Source of the DNA: Montifringilla adamsi
Taxonomy: Eukaryota; Chordata; Aves; Passeriformes; Passeridae
NCBI GenBank assembly: GCA_017590115.1
Contig: JAGGNK010008559.1
Location: 4,767,888-4,831,887, forward strand
DNA length: 64,000 bases
Reading direction: 5' to 3'
Shown: positions 60,401 through 64,000 of the stretch, in pieces
Layout of the letters: each line of letters starts with the position of its first letter
Position numbering within the stretch: the first letter of the stretch is position 1
Notes under the pieces: generated by a model
The model's database searches: none
The model's input: only the letters and a program-made list of their open reading frames with translations
What the model was told of the DNA's origin: nothing
Made by a program: the position numbers and the translations under genes

Positions 60401-62647
60401 GCCACCTCTCTGATGAAGAAAATACAAAACTAAAACCACATCTGTGCTTCTGGGGGACAGAAAGAGCCTAGGGAACACAAGGTTAACACATGACATGCTT
60501 ATGTAAAGTTATTTTTACTGTGTTTTCATGAGCAACACTAAATATCCTGTGAATCACATGCCTTTGGACTAGTTGATCTCTTCTGACATAGCTTGTATGA
60601 ACTTCAAAAAACAATACAAATTTACTCCTTAGTTCAGTAACACCAAGTTGTTACTCCTTCTCTTTGACTTATCTTGGAATTAAACCTCTAAATTGGTATA
60701 AAAGATTATAGGGTTGGTCTGTATACAATTAACACAGGAGTTTATAAAAATAAAACAACATGAGCAAGAGTAAGCAGGTGGCTAGCTAGGTATTCCATGA
60801 GAAACTGCTGTAAATTAGGAAGAAACTCGTGCTCCATAAATAACTGACTGACTGCAGAGAACAAGAATGCCACTCCTCATGGCAGCAGCTGAAATGTCTG
60901 GTGATAATGAGAGAGGAAAAAACTACTGGGGTTCTCAGGCAGAAAGAATGAAAGGTCAGACCTGGACACTTCTGTGCATTCCCTTTTCCTTCCCTTTCCC
61001 CTGCAGGAAATTTTCAACCTCAGGGGTTGTCCTGGCATACAAAACACTAAGGTGTGTGGGGATGAAGGCAATTTTTGCCCGTTTCTTTTGACACTGGGTG
61101 AATTTTAACTGCAAATGAAAGAAAGCACTTTGTGTTTCAGTCTATGAGGCTTTCAAAGTGCAACATTTCTCTCTTTTTGCCCTCACTTCTCTTGATATGC
61201 TGCCTGAATTGCATCTCTACCATGATATTACTTTGATAGTTTTTCTGCTTTTCTCATTCCCCTAACATATTAAACTCTCTCTGAAAGTTTTTCCATCATC
61301 CAAAATACTAATTTTCTGATGTTTTCTTTCCATGGCCAATGGAAAGCTATGAAAGGCCTTATATTAGGTTATTTTCTCAAAAAAACTGAGGGACATAAGG
61401 TCCTTCAAATAAAGTTGAAAATCATCCAAGCAGGAATGTTCATGACAAAGATGAGTCCAAGTGAGTCTGGAATTCAGTGAGTTGGCCCTGATTAGGAAGC
61501 ACTTGATGGCTGGACTTGGAGGTATTTTCCATCTTTTCTGATTCCTGCCATCTTGCTTGCACAGAAGAAAATCAGTCTCATTTTAACTCCCTGCAATATC
61601 TATACAGTTCCATTACATAACACTTATTTTTTTTTACTACAGATTGCATCTTTTTAGGCACAGCACAAAAGGAATTAGTCTGAGGGAGGTGCAGTCTGAA
61701 CAGCAACACAGAGGGACAGACAGATGAGCAGACCTTACAGAAATGTGTTATAAAGGGGAGGACTTGAGGTACAAACACTTGTTCAAGGTCACCAAAGCTG
61801 TCTGCTGCTGAGACAAATCTTACCCTTCCCTGATCTTCTCCAGTATCTTATGCCTAAAATCACCACTCTTTTCTTATGCCAAGTCCAGACATTTTTCTAA
61901 CCCAGTTAAATTTAATCTCTGATGTACGCTGAGGTGTTTTGGGACTCTGCAGTTACAGGTGGGCCCTAGGGTATGTGAAAGGTGCACATCCTGGGTAAAT
62001 TTGGAAAGAGCAACATTTATTTATACACATGCCGACAAGTACTTGTAAACTTCCCCTGCAGAGTTATTTTTGTCTGCTAGCACAAATTTGTCAGCTGCAG
62101 AGAGGTATTTTGGTGAGCTGAGAGGAGGATGCTTTTCAGGGATGGAGCAACACTGGCATGGACCAGAGGGCTTCCCACTCTGAGGGATTCTAGGGACAAG
62201 TGACTGCCCAGCATCAGCAGGACTCCTCCCTCAGGTCTGGATTTGAGGCTCTGCTCAGCAAATGCCAGCAGTGCAGCCCTGAGAGAAGCACAGGAATTCA
62301 AAGACTGGTGTTTTACTTCTTGCTGTGCTTTTTGTTTTCATCAAGGGATGCAGCGATTAAAGGGTCAGCAGAGCTACCCTGAAGTTTGGAGTTTTTGTGC
62401 TTCCCCAGAAAATCTGCTCATGCCATTACAAGGGCCTATAAACACTTCATGAGTTTTCTTAGGGCTGTCTTCCACTTTTCTTCTATGCCATGTGCTCTTA
62501 CTGTGCTCTTTAATTTTGTAACATTATTTAAAATACCATCGGTTTGAATATTAGGTCTCCATTTATAATATTCATTTCATATTCCAGGTTTTTTCTCTTA
62601 AAAGGTGATGGTGTCTCACTATGTGGGATTTTCTATGTCTCCAAGCC
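60401..62647. other. Non-coding sequence, no gene seen
   Basis: No repeat family or exon recognised. A GC-richer, stop-poor stretch near 62080-62450 has three overlapping frames (60-74 codons) and no known product. Confidence 0.5.
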
Positions 62648-62674
62648 AAAAAAAAAAAAAACAGAAAAAAACCC

Positions 62675-62706
<32 letters not shown>

Positions 62707-62819
62707 AAAAAAAACAAACAAAAAAAAAAACAAAAAAAAAAAAAAAAACAAAAAAACAAAAAAAACCAAAAAAACAACAACAAAAAAAAACCCAAAAAAA
62801 AAAAAAACCAACAAAAAAA
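62648..62819. repeat. A-rich low-complexity tract, (A)n with C
   Basis: About 170 bases of long A runs separated by single to quadruple C (CAAAA and CAAC units) and one G. Frames across it are poly-Lys/Asn/Gln (plus) or poly-Phe (minus) artefacts. It is the longest low-complexity tract in the window and prone to assembly and length errors. Confidence 0.95.
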
Positions 62820-63892
62820 CCGTCTAAATAAACCAGCCAAAAAAAGCTGGGATATTCTTTGTTGCACCTAATGGTGCTATTGGTTTGCTGATTTTTTTTC
62901 CTCCAATAAATAAGTAGCCAGCACTGCTATCATGATTTGCAACATGGATTCAGATATTAGCAAGCCTGTTAATCTCTAAATTCCATGTTATCATTTTTCC
63001 TGGTAATTTACATAGAAGGAGCTTAATATTAATGCTCCTACTTTCACTATGTCACATAGAAATTATGAGGAAGATTTTAACTTGGAATGTACAATAATAT
63101 ACACTTAAACTTATTACTTCTTGTAAATAAATGTTGGTGAAAGCTCCTCTTTTGAGATGGTATTTTCATAATTTCCTCTTGTGTGTCAATAATTTAATGG
63201 TTAAATATGCTAAAAAACATAGAAACTGCTTTTGAAAAAGCTGTGTTCCTATTTGCAAAATGAAGACCTTTTGCCTCCCAGGTTAAAAGTGTGAGGAGGT
63301 CACTCTATTCTTCTTTCAAGCTCAGGAGTCATCATAGCTTTATGTGCAATTCATGAGCGAGCTCTAAGGAACCAATAAAAACCCATTTTGTGCAGACAAG
63401 TGGCAAGAGATGGATGAAGATGAAGAATGAGCAGAAGCATAATTTGCCAGCACACCTGATGGCACAATGACACTGATGTTTCTTGGCTCATACATCACCC
63501 CAGGTGGAGCTGTATGTCACTTCACTTCCATCCAGCACAAGGGAGAGTCTGTGAGGGATATTATGACTTTTTAAGTCACTCCCTCTCTGCCAAGTTGCTT
63601 TGGGGGAAGTGCAATTACGTGCTTTTCTGCCTGTGGGCTTGATTTCAAGCTGACACTCCTGCTTCCAGCTAGAGAGGTGATCAGTTAAGGATCACCATAA
63701 TCAGATAAGTTAGTCCTGTATCTGTCTGTCCTGTGCTGCTTCACCTCTGCTGGAGTGCAGCCTGTGAGCTCCTGTGGCTAACACCGCCCCTGCTCAAATT
63801 TCTGTGATGCAGACAGGGGAGCTTTAGTTTGCATATTAGGGAAAATTTCATCAGTGAAAGAGCGGTCAAACATGGAAACAGGCTGACATTTC
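62820..63892. other. Non-coding sequence, no gene seen
   Basis: Unique-looking, becoming less AT-rich after 63400. Nothing recognised before the CR1. Confidence 0.5.
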
Positions 63893-64000
63893 AAGGGGTG
63901 AAATCACCATCCCTGGAAGTGTTGAAATAATGTGAGGATGTGGTGCTTAAGGATGTGGCTCAGTGGTGCTATTGTTAGGTTGATGGTTGGCCTTGATGAC
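63893..64000 (+). mobile_element. CR1 LINE 3' region, truncated by the window edge
   Basis: Plus-strand CR1 sequence: GGTGAAATCACCATCCCTGG, GGAAGTGTTGAAATAATGTG, then GGTTGATGGTTGGCCTTGAT at the edge. In a complete CR1 this is followed by the CTTTTCCAACC block and the ATTCTATG tail, expected about 50 bases beyond the window. The left border is approximate. Confidence 0.8.

Noticed and set aside
62544..62871. Lys-rich and Phe-rich frames on both strands
   Set aside because: They are translations of the A-rich low-complexity tract.
1..64000. Bacterial-type features such as operons, ribosome binding sites, CRISPR arrays or phage genes
   Set aside because: The sequence is vertebrate nuclear DNA, and no regularly spaced direct repeats of CRISPR size or dense coding were seen.

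Overview
The window reads as ordinary, AT-rich, gene-poor vertebrate nuclear DNA, most likely from a bird and probably a songbird. The main evidence is five recognisable remnants of CR1 LINEs ending in the CR1 octamer tail (ATTCTRTG / CAYAGAAT), and a sixth fragment that runs off the right edge. There are also several avian-type endogenous retrovirus (ERV) LTRs. I found no supportable host protein-coding gene, rRNA, tRNA or CRISPR array. The open frames longer than about 100 codons are CR1 or ERV sequence, simple repeats, or stop-poor stretches that I cannot link to a known protein.

Layout. Positions 1-76 hold the 3' end of an LTR (copy A). A second, complete copy of the same family (copy B, + strand) lies at 12257-12717. 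A third, inverted copy (copy C, - strand) lies at 32892-33349 and is flanked by a perfect 4-bp duplication, AAAC. From 15 to 26 kb the recognisable content is mostly CR1: 15068-15125 (+), 17003-17580 (-), a head-to-tail pair at 22380-22830 and 22851-23370 (both -), and a short tail at 25893-25949 (-) that runs straight into a pentanucleotide microsatellite (25951-26081). A TTTC/TTCC tract is at 32363-32452, and a perfect-arm hairpin at 32747-32800 lies just outside LTR copy C.

Around 40.4-42.2 kb is a denser mobile-element patch: a possible minus-strand LTR-like piece, then the 3' end of an ERVL-like provirus (short decayed internal frame plus a roughly 630-bp LTR), then a GC-richer block of unknown origin. 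A different LTR, flanked by a perfect 6-bp duplication (GCATTT) typical of ERVK elements, lies at 55336-55722 (-). A 170-bp A-rich tract is at 62648-62819, and the 3' part of another CR1 runs off the right edge (63893-64000, +).

The rest is single-copy-looking sequence in which I see no gene. A few blocks (about 8.94-9.21, 44.38-44.64, 59.59-59.79 and 60.18-60.40 kb) look compositionally like conserved non-coding elements, but only an alignment could show that. Nothing here amounts to a new biological system. The most useful observations are the target-site duplications that date and class the ERV insertions, the hairpins, the head-to-tail CR1 pair, and a few unexplained stop-poor blocks.
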